DNA of 64,000 nt from Celeribacter sp. HF31 (GTDB taxonomy: Bacteria > Pseudomonadota > Alphaproteobacteria > Rhodobacterales > Rhodobacteraceae), in contig NZ_JAATOT010000007.1 in the NCBI RefSeq assembly GCF_011806455.1, positions 124,001 to 188,000 of the forward strand. Direction: 5' to 3'. This document shows, one piece after another, positions 45,302-55,261 of this stretch. The position numbers and the translations under genes were made by a program. Below the pieces are notes generated by a model that saw only the letters and a program-made list of their open reading frames with translations, was not told the origin of the DNA and made no database searches. How positions within the stretch are numbered: position 1 is the first letter of the stretch; each line of letters starts with the position of its first letter.

Positions 45302-46470
45302 GTAGCGCGGCCCCGAGCGCGCAGAGCCTCGCCGTAAATCTCTATCATCTTCTTGCCATACTCATCCCACCCGCCCAGGGTTCGGATGGAGTTTTCAGCA
45401 GCCTCGGACATCGCCCGCTGAACATCCGGTGTCCGCGCGAGATATTCGAGCTTTTCGCGAAGAATTTCGGGGCTGCGGATCGGGATGACGAAGCCGTTTT
45501 CCCCCTCTCGCACAATATCCGCAGCACCTGCATTCGAAGAGACGATGACCGGACAACCACAGGCCAGAGCCTCGCCGACAACCATCCCAAAACCATCCTC
45601 GATGCTGGGCATCGCCATCACATCGGCACGTGACATATGCTCTTTGAGCTGGTCATGCGCGACATGACCGAGACAGCGGACCGACGGCGCAGTCAGCCGG
45701 TCTTTCAGAAAGGTTTCAACCTGCGGATCGATCCGGCCGATGATGGTCAGGCGTTTGTTCGCGATCTCGGCCGCCTCAAACGCGTCAAAAAGATCGGCCG
45801 CCCCTTTGCGAAAAGACAAACCGCCAACGAACAACACCTCGAAACAGTCGTCTTTCGGGACATCCACGCGGTGAAAGCGTTCAAAATTCACCCCATAGGG
45901 GACGACTTTTATCTTCTCTTCCTCAAACCCTTTGGCCAGAAACGAGCGCTTCGCCATTTCAGAGGCCACCACGATCAGATCGGCCCGATCATATTCCTCG
46001 ATCTCACGGCCATAGGTCTGGGGTCTTGGGCGTGGCGGCAATCCGAAACGGGCGTTCTCTTCGTTCAGAATCTCCTCGCGCCAGGCCATATGCGCACAGC
46101 CGCGATCACAGACGTAGAGCATGCCGCGCTTTTGCGCGGCGGCGCCGCTGATCAACCCAACGCCTTCGTGACCTACAAAAATATCGCTGTCCGGCAGGTC
46201 TTTCGCCACGTATCGATCCAAAGTGGCGACAGAAAGCTGATGCAATCGATCAAGGGCGGCATGCGGCACCTGAAAGGGCAAAGCACGCGTGCCCATAAGC
46301 AAAGGCCGCACATAGGGAAAGGTCTTGACCCGCTCCCGGGACACGCCCTCTCGCTCCAACTTCGACCACGGAAACCCACTGTAAATCCGCTCAAGCACAC
46401 CATGGCGTTCAAGCTCTCTGGCCAGAGGAAACATGTGAAAACGACCGATGGTGGAGAGGGTGATTTTCAT
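45298..46470 (-). CDS. Family 4 glycosyltransferase
   Basis: A 390-residue GT-B enzyme (MKITLSTIGRFHMFPLARELERHG). The donor-site loop is MPSIEDGFGMVVGEALACGCPVIVS. Starts at ATG 46470, coupled by ATGA to the wzy gene; also coupled to wzx downstream. Specificity unknown. GT4-like with a full-length N-domain. Confidence 0.9.
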   Translation of the reverse strand: MKITLSTIGRFHMFPLARELERHGVLERIYSGFPWSKLEREGVSRERVKTFPYVRPLLMGTRALPFQVPHAALDRLHQLSVATLDRYVAKDLPDSDIFVGHEGVGLISGAAAQKRGMLYVCDRGCAHMAWREEILNEENARFGLPPRPRPQTYGREIEEYDRADLIVVASEMAKRSFLAKGFEEEKIKVVPYGVNFERFHRVDVPKDDCFEVLFVGGLSFRKGAADLFDAFEAAEIANKRLTIIGRIDPQVETFLKDRLTAPSVRCLGHVAHDQLKEHMSRADVMAMPSIEDGFGMVVGEALACGCPVIVSSNAGAADIVREGENGFVIPIRSPEILREKLEYLARTPDVQRAMSEAAENSIRTLGGWDEYGKKMIEIYGEALRARGRAT

Positions 46471-47960
46471 AGGGCTTCTCGTCTCTCTCCGTGCCGGACA
46501 AAACGAGGCATGTAGTGGATCACAAATAGCAAAAGAAGGCAGGTTACCCAAAGTAAGGGAAGTTCTCTCAAAGCCATACTGTAAAAACGTTCAAATTCTT
46601 TCTCGGCTAGTCGCATCATGAAAAAGCAACTCAGCGCACCAAATGCCAAACCGTTAACATTTCCAAAAAAATAGTTCATTATCAGAAATGTAGGCAAAAT
46701 AGTGATAAATGGAATGATCACTATGTTTAGGCTTCCGCTTATGGAGACAGTTGACGCGACTAGCCCGATTACGGGTCTTGCAATTGATCCTTCCGAACGA
46801 ATTTTTGCCTCCCAAGCTACGATGTCCGACAAAGCTTCAGGGTCTTTAGAGATCAAAAATGAGGGCAAAATAAGCTCTCCCATTTCTTCTACTGCATCCG
46901 CGATTGAAACGCCTCCTGCACCTTGACTAGAACGCATGACCTGATCTGTCGGGAAAATCATCATAAAGCGATCGACATTCGCAGAACTTGGATAAACGTA
47001 GCTGTTATACGGCCCGTAGGAATAAGCAAAACTTTCAAAATGCTGATCTTGCAGCCTTGCTAAAGTCGCAGGCGAAAAACCCGAGTCAACAATCACATCC
47101 CATGTCGCGGCAATCCGCTGCCACGCATAAACGCCGGCCAGATCCTTTCGCGCCAATTGAACGGCTGGCGCAAGGATAGATACGGCCAAATAGGCGACCA
47201 GAGAAATGGCAAACAAATGCCTGAATTTGATTTTGAGATTCAGGAAAAGAACGCCAAAGAAGAGAGCCATAAACATATTTATGGTTTCAACTTTTACATT
47301 CCCAAGCATTGTCAAAATAACACCTGACACGAGACAGGAAATCACCCCCCACTTCGCAAGCTGAGAACCACGTGCAGCGTGGAACAGCGCCATGAACATG
47401 CCAAACATCAAAATGGGCTGAAAGAGATTCAAGTAAGCACCTAGAGAAGACCCACTCTCACTGGCCTTCACCAAAAGGACAAAAGCGAAACGGCTCAGAA
47501 GACCAAAGGCAAGTATGATCGGAAGAAACGTTACCCCGTTTTCCGCGAGATCGTTCATACGTTTGCTAATCTGAGAGGAATATCTACCACCAAGCATTTT
47601 CGCCAAAATTGCAGCCAGCATCACCGATGAGAAGCCGATCATCATGACAGCAGAAGAGGCTGTAGGTTCGACTAAATTGGTTTGTAGTTTCTGCCCCAAC
47701 ATGGATTTCAAAATGAGCGTAAAGGTTCCACAGTAAAGCCCAAGCAGATAGACAAAAACATCAGAAGGCCGGATAGAGCGCTGCATAAGGAACAGTGCCG
47801 ACACGCAGGCAATACCCCACAACACAACTGTGAGCAGAATAGAACTGCCGATTGCCAGTTGAAAAACGGCCAAAACACTCATTGCCACGATTTGCACCCG
47901 CATAATTCGAACGCGGTTCGCAAAAGATACGGACATATCGGCCTGTTCCGTCATCGACAT
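46467..47960 (-). CDS. wzy: O-antigen/exopolysaccharide polymerase (Wzy-like)
   Basis: A 497-residue membrane protein with about 10-12 hydrophobic helices and a large extracytoplasmic loop at about residues 265-380 (DLAGVYAWQRIAATW...). This is the topology of Wzy polymerases, which lack strong motifs. Position between two glycosyltransferases next to wzx supports the call. The DNA is AT-richer than its neighbours, common for wzy and a sign of exchange between strains. Start ATG 47960 is one base after the upstream stop. Confidence 0.75.
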   Translation of the reverse strand: MSMTEQADMSVSFANRVRIMRVQIVAMSVLAVFQLAIGSSILLTVVLWGIACVSALFLMQRSIRPSDVFVYLLGLYCGTFTLILKSMLGQKLQTNLVEPTASSAVMMIGFSSVMLAAILAKMLGGRYSSQISKRMNDLAENGVTFLPIILAFGLLSRFAFVLLVKASESGSSLGAYLNLFQPILMFGMFMALFHAARGSQLAKWGVISCLVSGVILTMLGNVKVETINMFMALFFGVLFLNLKIKFRHLFAISLVAYLAVSILAPAVQLARKDLAGVYAWQRIAATWDVIVDSGFSPATLARLQDQHFESFAYSYGPYNSYVYPSSANVDRFMMIFPTDQVMRSSQGAGGVSIADAVEEMGELILPSFLISKDPEALSDIVAWEAKIRSEGSIARPVIGLVASTVSISGSLNIVIIPFITILPTFLIMNYFFGNVNGLAFGALSCFFMMRLAEKEFERFYSMALRELPLLWVTCLLLLFVIHYMPRFVRHGERREAL

Positions 47961-47961
47961 C

Positions 47962-49065
47962 TTACTGCGCGCTCCTCTTTGCCAACAGCGCCGCAACATT
48001 GCGGTTCAGCGTGTCTGTGGTGTAGGAGCGACGCATTTTCTCTGCACCTTTTCGTCCCATATCGGCCGCAAGGTCAGGATCATCGAACAGGCGCGCCATT
48101 GCCGTCGCGAGGGCCTCAGTGTCGGTCGGCTCGACCGCATACCCGTCCACGCCATCGCTGACAACCTCGGGCGCCGCGCCATGGACAGAGCAGATGACCG
48201 GCAGAAGATGACTCCAGGCTTCGAGGTAGACGATCCCGAACCCCTCCTTGGAAGACGGAAGCACAAATTGCGTGGCCGTTTGGTACAGCTCAAGCAAACG
48301 TTCCTCACTGACGCGCCCGGCAAATTCGACACGCTCCGTCAGACCGTTTTCTGCGACAAGGGCTTCATAGTCGGGGCGCAGAACACCATCCCCCACGATG
48401 ACAAGGCGTGTCTGAGACAGGTGGTCCGGCAACAGCTTCATCGCGCGAATGATCTGATCCAGATGTTTGGTCCGGTCATGCTCATCCATCCGGCTCACAG
48501 CCAGCGCAAACGGCGGAGCGGAGGGATGATGCTCCGCATCGACTTCAGGATTCACCGTGTTCGGAAAAATCGTGAAAAGGGCTTCAGGCAGATGAAATTC
48601 GCGTTGCATGACACCTGCGGTATAGGCGCTTACGGCCGCAATCCGATCGAGTTTTCGCAAAAGATAGGGTTCATAAAACCGAATTTTGCGAAAGGCCGGA
48701 TCGTTCCAGACTTCGACCCCATGCGCCATCATGATGACGTTGAGCTTTGGATGAATAAGCTTGGCCAGACGTCCGAGCCACAGCAAATTGATATGACCGA
48801 GAATAAGCGTATCTGCCGAAAGCGATTTCTTCAGTGACTGATAGATGTATGAGATTTTTTTGCGCCCAAACCCCGTCACACACATCGACATGTCCGAGGG
48901 AATATCCGTCGGCGCATCCTGAGTGAAGTGGGCCGTAAGGCGGTCAGGCCCAACCACAGACAGCAAAGCGCTCACCAGACGCTGGTTAAAACGCTGGATG
49001 CCCCCGAAACGGCTATAGGTTTGAAGACCGAGGAAGAGGACGTTTTTTTCACCATCGACAGTCAT
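47962..49065 (-). CDS. Family 4 glycosyltransferase
   Basis: A 367-residue GT-B enzyme. The start ATG 49065 gives MTVDGEKNVLFLGLQTYSRFGGIQRF. N-domain GGIQRFNQR and donor-site VLPSSKEGFGIVYLEAWSHLLPVI are visible. It sits between gmd and wzy. Specificity unknown. Confidence 0.9.
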   Translation of the reverse strand: MTVDGEKNVLFLGLQTYSRFGGIQRFNQRLVSALLSVVGPDRLTAHFTQDAPTDIPSDMSMCVTGFGRKKISYIYQSLKKSLSADTLILGHINLLWLGRLAKLIHPKLNVIMMAHGVEVWNDPAFRKIRFYEPYLLRKLDRIAAVSAYTAGVMQREFHLPEALFTIFPNTVNPEVDAEHHPSAPPFALAVSRMDEHDRTKHLDQIIRAMKLLPDHLSQTRLVIVGDGVLRPDYEALVAENGLTERVEFAGRVSEERLLELYQTATQFVLPSSKEGFGIVYLEAWSHLLPVICSVHGAAPEVVSDGVDGYAVEPTDTEALATAMARLFDDPDLAADMGRKGAEKMRRSYTTDTLNRNVAALLAKRSAQ

Positions 49066-49194
49066 GTTCTTACTGTGACTCCAACACCCGTTTTTGACGG
49101 ACGGATATGACGTTCGTGTCACCAACTCCGGGAATTACGGCACCGGCCTTTGGCGCATAAGACCCAGGCGAAGAACTCAAATCCGCGGGTCGCA

Positions 49195-50313
49195 TCAGCC
49201 CTCAACACTCACGGGCAATTCCAGGCCGTGTTCCTTCAAAAGCGCCACGCGTTTTGCGGCTTTCAGGTCTTCCGCAACCATCTCCGTACACATTTCCTGC
49301 GCGGTGATTTCCGGCACCCAGCCGAGTTTCTCCTTGGCTTTGGTCGGGTCGCCCAAGAGGGTTTCCACTTCCGCCGGGCGGAAATAACGCGGGTCGATGC
49401 GCATGATGACATCGCCGACCTTGAGCGCGGGGGCTTTATCGCCAGAGATCGCGGAGACGGTGGCAGTTTCCTCCACACCCTCTCCTTTAAACTCAAGCTC
49501 AATGCCCAGTTCGCGCGCGGTCCAGATGATGAATTCGCGCACCGAATATTGCACCCCGGTGGCGATCACGAAATCTTCGGGCGCGTCCTGTTGCAGCATC
49601 ATCCACTGCATCCGCACGTAGTCCTTGGCATGCCCCCAATCGCGCAGCGCGTCGATGTTGCCCATGTAGAGGCAGGGCTCGAGCCCCATCGCGATATTGG
49701 ACAGGCCGCGGGTGATCTTACGCGTCACAAAAGTCTCACCGCGGCGCGGGCTTTCGTGGTTAAACAGGATACCGTTACAGGCATAAATGCCGTAGCTTTC
49801 GCGGTAATTCACCGCGATCCAATAGGCATACATCTTGGCCACGGCATAGGGCGAGCGCGGATAGAACGGCGTGGTTTCTTTCTGCGGAATTTCCTGCACC
49901 TTGCCGAACAGTTCCGAGGTCGAGGCCTGATAAAACCGGGTCTTCTTTTCGAGCCCCAGGAAACGGATCGCCTCCAAGAGACGCAGCGTGCCGGTGGCAT
50001 CTACATCGGCGGTGTATTCCGGCGCCTCGAACGATACGGCGACATGGGATTGCGCACCGAGGTTATAGACTTCGTCCGGCTCAATGTCGCGCAAAAGACG
50101 CGTAAGGTTCGACGTATCGGTCAGATCGCCGTAATGCAGCTTGAGACGCGCCTTATCCGTGTGCGGGTCCTCGTAAATATGATCCACGCGCTGCGTGTTG
50201 AACAAAGAGGCACGACGTTTGATCCCGTGAACCTCATAGCCTTTCTCAAGCAAAAACTCCGCCAGATATGAGCCATCTTGCCCGGTAATCCCGGTGATCA
50301 GTGCCTTTTTCAT
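49195..50313 (-). CDS. gmd: GDP-mannose 4,6-dehydratase
   Basis: A 372-residue short-chain dehydrogenase. N-terminal NAD(P) site [14 protein letters not shown]; catalytic YxxxK in [32 protein letters not shown] is typical. It converts GDP-mannose to GDP-4-keto-6-deoxymannose, which the fcl product turns into GDP-L-fucose. The GDP-mannose comes from manC and manB in this locus. C-terminal [10 protein letters not shown] is normal. Confidence 0.96.
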   Translation of the reverse strand: MKKALITGITGQDGSYLAEFLLEKGYEVHGIKRRASLFNTQRVDHIYEDPHTDKARLKLHYGDLTDTSNLTRLLRDIEPDEVYNLGAQSHVAVSFEAPEYTADVDATGTLRLLEAIRFLGLEKKTRFYQASTSELFGKVQEIPQKETTPFYPRSPYAVAKMYAYWIAVNYRESYGIYACNGILFNHESPRRGETFVTRKITRGLSNIAMGLEPCLYMGNIDALRDWGHAKDYVRMQWMMLQQDAPEDFVIATGVQYSVREFIIWTARELGIELEFKGEGVEETATVSAISGDKAPALKVGDVIMRIDPRYFRPAEVETLLGDPTKAKEKLGWVPEITAQEMCTEMVAEDLKAAKRVALLKEHGLELPVSVEG

Positions 50314-50357
50314 CGGTGTCTTGTTCCTTCAGGTCTTAACGCGCACGTCAATGATAC

Positions 50358-51611
50358 TTAGAATTGTTCGACAGATACGCGCCTATCGGCGAGATGTGTC
50401 ATTCGTGTTTCGAGCCGGTTCAAAATGGCCGACATGTCCCAATTTTCCAAAGCTCTTGTTCGCGCCACGCGACCGTAAGCGAGACGTTGCTCAGGATCGT
50501 CCAGCATCTGTTCAATCGCATCGGCAAACGCCCTGGCATTTCCGGGCTCTGTCACAAGCCCTGCGCCCGCGACCTCCTGTGCCAACGCCGTATCGGGATA
50601 GGCGGTGGCGACAACCGGGCGCCCGGAGGCCAGCATATTCGTCAGCTTTGAGGGCAAAACCAGTTCGGCCACACCCGCAATCTGCGGCAGAAGATGCACA
50701 TCCGCCATGCCCAATGCATCGCTCAGTTTTTCGAAAGGCTGAAGCGGGTAGAAGCGGATATTTTTTAAACCTTCTGCCTTTTGCTTAAGCGTTTCCAGAA
50801 AAGGCCCCTCGCCGCAAATCACGAAGGTCAAATCATCGCGCTCCGCCAAAAGCCGCGCCGCCTCGGGAATGATTTCCAACCCCTGCTTTGCCGCGACATT
50901 GCCGGAGTAATAGGCCACGAATTCCGTCTCGATCCCAAGCTCCGCCCGCATCGGCGAAACGCCTTCGATCACCTTGACCTTCTTCAGGTTGGCCCAGTTG
51001 CGGAATTCGAAAATCTTGTCTTCGGGAATGCCGTTTGAGCGCAATTTATCGAGCATCGGCCCGGAGATGGAGCTGATCATGTCGAATTTGCTCATCATCC
51101 AGCCCTCAAACGCCCGCGCAGCCCGCCCGAGACGGCTTTCGGGCGCAATCGCTCCCGTAGCGAAAGCGGCTTCCACTTCGAAATCCTGGATGTGAAGCCA
51201 GAGCTTGGCCCCTGTCAGGCGGGCCGTCACCCAAGCCGTCACGGCGGAAACCAGCGACGGCGCGACCACGAAAATGACATCGGGACGGCCCTTGGCGGCG
51301 TCTAAAGTCATGCGTGGAAAGGCCGTCAGGGCAAAACTTGCATAATGCAGCATCCGGGATTTGGCGGTCGGCACCTTGGGGACATAAAGCGGACAATGCA
51401 CGACTTTCGGCTCTGCCTCCCCGGCCTGGACCGTACGATAGCCGAATTTGGGCCAGTCCGGCCGCAAACGCCACTGCGGGTAATAAGGATGCGCACAAAG
51501 CACCGACACATCATGGCCGCGCGCGGACATTTCCTGCGCAAAGCCCGTCGAGTAGACAGCAATCCCGATTTCTTCCGGCGCATAGTTCAAACTGAGGCAT
51601 TGTATTTTCAA
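50358..51611 (-). CDS. WcaI-like family 4 glycosyltransferase
   Basis: A 417-residue GT-B enzyme (KIQCLSLNYAPEEIGIAVYSTG; GVAELVLPSKLTNMLASGRPVVATA). It resembles colanic acid WcaI-type glycosyltransferases. The start is uncertain: TTG 51611 gives the family's N-terminus, while GTG 51647 is also open. First gene of the minus-strand assembly operon, divergent from fcl across 273 bp. Probably transfers fucose or mannose; not provable here. Confidence 0.82.
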   Translation of the reverse strand: MKIQCLSLNYAPEEIGIAVYSTGFAQEMSARGHDVSVLCAHPYYPQWRLRPDWPKFGYRTVQAGEAEPKVVHCPLYVPKVPTAKSRMLHYASFALTAFPRMTLDAAKGRPDVIFVVAPSLVSAVTAWVTARLTGAKLWLHIQDFEVEAAFATGAIAPESRLGRAARAFEGWMMSKFDMISSISGPMLDKLRSNGIPEDKIFEFRNWANLKKVKVIEGVSPMRAELGIETEFVAYYSGNVAAKQGLEIIPEAARLLAERDDLTFVICGEGPFLETLKQKAEGLKNIRFYPLQPFEKLSDALGMADVHLLPQIAGVAELVLPSKLTNMLASGRPVVATAYPDTALAQEVAGAGLVTEPGNARAFADAIEQMLDDPEQRLAYGRVARTRALENWDMSAILNRLETRMTHLADRRVSVEQF

Positions 51612-51884
51612 ACCACCACCGCTTTCCCAAGCTACAGAAAGGAGCACCTCAGCGCACCCAAGCGTTAGAGATGATCAAAGCGCCTCTGATTGACGCTAAG
51701 ACACTTTGGCATTTACGCAGCACAGGCCGTCATTATGCAAGTGCAGAATACACCAGCCTTGTGCAACTGCAGAAAAAATGTCACGCAAGTAAGGTGAAAG
51801 ATCGCCACACGTGTTGGTTGTGAAACCTTTTTCTCACCATCGCCTAAAATTCAGACTTTTCAAACAGCTGAACGAGAGCAATCG

Positions 51885-52865
51885 ATGACGAAGAAAATTT
51901 ATGTCGCTGGACACCGCGGAATGGTCGGCGGAGCAATCATGCGAAGCCTTGAGGCGCGTCAGGCGTCAGGCGAAGATTTGACCCTCGTGACACGCACGTC
52001 GGCTGAACTGGACCTTAAAAATCAGGCCGCCGTGCAAGAGTTCATGCAAACGGAAAAGCCCGATCAGGTCATTCTGGCGGCGGCAAAAGTGGGCGGCATC
52101 ATCGCCAACAACAGCTACCCTGCGCAGTTCATCTACGAGAACCTGATGATCGAGTGCAACGTGATCCACGCAGCCTATGAGGCCGGGGTCAAAAAGCTGT
52201 TGCAACTCGGGTCGTCCTGCATCTATCCGAAACTGGCCGATCAACCTATGCGCGAAGACGCCCTGCTGACCGGCACGCTCGAACCCACGAACGAAGCCTA
52301 TGCCATCGCCAAGATCGCCGGGATCAAACTCTGCGAAAGCTACAACCGCCAATACGGTGTCGATTACCGCTCCGTGATGCCCACAAACCTCTATGGCCCC
52401 GGCGACAATTTCCACCCGGAAAACTCCCACGTCCTGCCCGCGCTGATCCGTCGTTTCCACGAAGCGGCACAAAGAGGAGATGAAAGCGTCACCGTTTGGG
52501 GGTCGGGCAAACCGATGCGCGAGTTCCTGCATGTCGATGACATGGCCGAGGCATCGCTGTTCGTGCTCGATCTGGCGGATGAAACCTATCAACGCGAAAC
52601 TGAACCGATGCTCAGCCACATCAATGTCGGCTCCGGCACGGATGTCACCATTCGCGAATTGGCCGAAACCGTCGCCCGCGTCACAGGCTTTGAGGGGGCG
52701 CTGGAATTCGACGCGACAAAGCCGGACGGGACCCCGCGCAAACTGATGGATGTCAGCCGGCTGGCGCGTCTTGGATGGACCGCGACAATCCCGCTCGAAC
52801 AGGGCATCGAAGAGACCTACGCATGGTTCCTGCAACAAGGCCTGGACCAACTTCGGTCGAAATAA
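51885..52865 (+). CDS. fcl: GDP-L-fucose synthase
   Basis: A 326-residue epimerase/reductase converting GDP-4-keto-6-deoxymannose to GDP-L-fucose with [15 protein letters not shown] is the nucleotide site; [16 protein letters not shown] and [13 protein letters not shown] hold the catalytic Tyr/Lys. Length is normal. It starts the plus-strand export arm of the locus. Confidence 0.96.
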   Translation: MTKKIYVAGHRGMVGGAIMRSLEARQASGEDLTLVTRTSAELDLKNQAAVQEFMQTEKPDQVILAAAKVGGIIANNSYPAQFIYENLMIECNVIHAAYEAGVKKLLQLGSSCIYPKLADQPMREDALLTGTLEPTNEAYAIAKIAGIKLCESYNRQYGVDYRSVMPTNLYGPGDNFHPENSHVLPALIRRFHEAAQRGDESVTVWGSGKPMREFLHVDDMAEASLFVLDLADETYQRETEPMLSHINVGSGTDVTIRELAETVARVTGFEGALEFDATKPDGTPRKLMDVSRLARLGWTATIPLEQGIEETYAWFLQQGLDQLRSK

Positions 52866-52956
52866 GCGGAATTCCACTTATTCCGTAATCCTTTTGCCGG
52901 GAGAAACTCATGCGGTGTGATATAAGAAAGACCAAGATCGACGAGCCGCATATGCT

Positions 52957-55113
52957 ATGGCAAAAGGCAGCAAACATGCACAGCATCAGCAAATTTCAGT
53001 GAATGAGAAACACGTGTCCCTAGATCGTCCCATACGACAAACGCCGCAAAACGCTTCCTCCGATGATGATGTACTCGATCTCGGCGCCATGTTGAGAACG
53101 CTATGGCGTAAAAAACTGTGGATTCTCGCGAGCGTCATCCTGGCGACCGCACTCGGCGCCTTTTACGCCTACAAAGTCGTCGTTCCGAAATACCGCGCCA
53201 CATCTGTTGTTCTGCTGGATACGGCACAGGATCAACTCGTTGACCTTGGCGCTGTGCTTCCAAGCCTCGGCTCGGAATCCGAAGCCATCAACACCGAAGT
53301 CGAGGTTCTCAAAAGCCGTCGCCTTCTCGAACGTGTGGTCACCGCCGCCGATCTGACCCAGGACCCCGAATTCAACGGCGCGCTGCGCCCCTTGAGCTTC
53401 AAGGCACGTTTCAAAAATTTCGTCACGGGTGCCACACGGCCCACGCCGACCCAAGAACAACAGGTCACCGGCGCCGTAAATGCGCTTTTGGCTCGAATCT
53501 CCGTCCGAAACCTGCCGAAAACTTATATTTTGCAAATCACGCTTGAGACCGAGAATGCCGCAAAATCGGCAATGCTCGCAGATACGATGGCCGAACAATA
53601 CATCCTCTATCAGATGGATGTGAAATTCGAGGCGACCCGCGATGCCTCGGAGTGGCTGACGTCCCGTGTCGCCGATCTCCAGATCGAGCTGGAACAAGCA
53701 GAAGCACGCCTCGCAGAGTTCTCATCGAACTCGGAAGTCGTCAGCATCGAAACCGTTCAGGCCCTTGAGCGTCAATTGAAAGAGCTGCGCGACAGGCTTC
53801 AGACGATGCGCGCTTCGCTGGTGACGGATACAGAGCAACTGAACGCGTTGGAAAATGCACAAGACGCCACGCCCGAAGAGAAAATCGCACTTGCCGGCGA
53901 TCCGCGTCTTGAAACGATCTTCCGCGAAAACGGAGCTGGCCCCGCCTTTGACGCGCGCTTCCGTCAGATCCTCAATCTCGCTGACATTCAGGTCCAGCGG
54001 TCCCAGACCCAAATCGAGGCCCTGATGACAAGCATCAATGCCCGCGAAGCAGATATTGCGCGGCAAAGCGACGAGTTGATCCAGCTTCAGCAATTGACAC
54101 GGGAGGCCGAGGCGAGCCGTCTGCTTTACGAATATTTCCTGAGCCGCCTGAAAGAAACCTCCGCCCAAGAGGGCATTCAACGTGCCGACAGCCGTATTCT
54201 GTCAAATGCCGTTTTGCCCACTTTTCCATCTGAGCCTCGCAAAACTCTGATTTTGGCCATGTCCATTATGCTTGGCGGGCTCATCGGTATTGCTGGTGTT
54301 CTGCTTTGGGAAATGCGCAAGAACGGATACCGCCTGCCGGAGGAACTGGAGGAAGATACAGGCTTGCCCGTCATGGGCCAGCTTCCGCTCCTTCCCACGT
54401 CCAACCGGCGAGAAGCGCTCGAATATCTCTCCATGAAACCCACGTCCTCCGCGGCAGAGGCGGTCCGGAACCTGCGAACTTCGATCCTTTTGTCCAGCAT
54501 GGATAAAACACCGAAAGTCATCATGCTGTCCTCCGCTTTGCCGGGAGAGGGAAAAACAACCGTATCCTTTGCACTGGCGCAGAATTTCGTCGGGCTCGGC
54601 AAAAAGGTCCTGTTGATCGAGGGCGACATTCGCCGCCGGGTCTTTAGCCAATATCTCGACGTCAAAGATGCCAAGGGAATGATGTCGGTGCTCTCGGGGG
54701 AAACCACCCTGACCGATGCGGCCATCCACGATCCGGTGCTCGGCGCAGACATTCTCATCAGCGAACAAACCGATGCGAATGCTGCCGACATTCTCTCGTC
54801 GCAACAGTTCAAAACCTTCCTCGAGACCGCGCGCGAAGCCTATGACATCGTGATCATCGACACGCCGCCGGTTCTGGTCGTGCCCGACGCGCGCGTCGTT
54901 GCGCAACTTGTCGACACCCTTTTGTTCACCGTGCATTGGGACAAAACATCCAAGACGCAGCTGGCGAACGCTTTGCGCATGTTCGACACGGTCGGCGTCC
55001 GCATCAACGGGCTGGTGCTCAATCAGATCGATCCGAAAGGGATGAGAGAGTATGGTTACGGCGACAGTTACGGGGCTTACGGAGCTTATGGCAGCAAATA
55101 TTATACAAACTGA
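52957..55113 (+). CDS. wzc: Wzc-like polysaccharide copolymerase / tyrosine autokinase
   Basis: A 718-residue inner-membrane protein. An N-terminal Wzz domain sits between helices at about residues 53-76 and 427-447, with a long coiled coil in between. The C-terminal BY-kinase has Walker A SALPGEGKTT (about 526-535), Walker A' VLLIEGDIRRR, and Walker B VIIDTPP. A C-terminal Tyr-rich tail (eight tyrosines in the last 20 residues, including YGSKYYTN) is the autophosphorylation cluster. It controls polymer length and export with Wza. No Wzb-type phosphatase gene was found in the window. Confidence 0.95.
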   Translation: MAKGSKHAQHQQISVNEKHVSLDRPIRQTPQNASSDDDVLDLGAMLRTLWRKKLWILASVILATALGAFYAYKVVVPKYRATSVVLLDTAQDQLVDLGAVLPSLGSESEAINTEVEVLKSRRLLERVVTAADLTQDPEFNGALRPLSFKARFKNFVTGATRPTPTQEQQVTGAVNALLARISVRNLPKTYILQITLETENAAKSAMLADTMAEQYILYQMDVKFEATRDASEWLTSRVADLQIELEQAEARLAEFSSNSEVVSIETVQALERQLKELRDRLQTMRASLVTDTEQLNALENAQDATPEEKIALAGDPRLETIFRENGAGPAFDARFRQILNLADIQVQRSQTQIEALMTSINAREADIARQSDELIQLQQLTREAEASRLLYEYFLSRLKETSAQEGIQRADSRILSNAVLPTFPSEPRKTLILAMSIMLGGLIGIAGVLLWEMRKNGYRLPEELEEDTGLPVMGQLPLLPTSNRREALEYLSMKPTSSAAEAVRNLRTSILLSSMDKTPKVIMLSSALPGEGKTTVSFALAQNFVGLGKKVLLIEGDIRRRVFSQYLDVKDAKGMMSVLSGETTLTDAAIHDPVLGADILISEQTDANAADILSSQQFKTFLETAREAYDIVIIDTPPVLVVPDARVVAQLVDTLLFTVHWDKTSKTQLANALRMFDTVGVRINGLVLNQIDPKGMREYGYGDSYGAYGAYGSKYYTN

Positions 55114-55261
55114 TCATGCCGCCTAAATTTTCACATGTTTGAAAACGCGAATGTGATGCGCAGAATCCTCTTCCACGATTTTGCTGTCGAAACCGAATGG
55201 TTTTAAAGGCGTTTTTTGGCTATGAGTTGTCACAAAGATAAGATCACATAGGGGCAGAACC

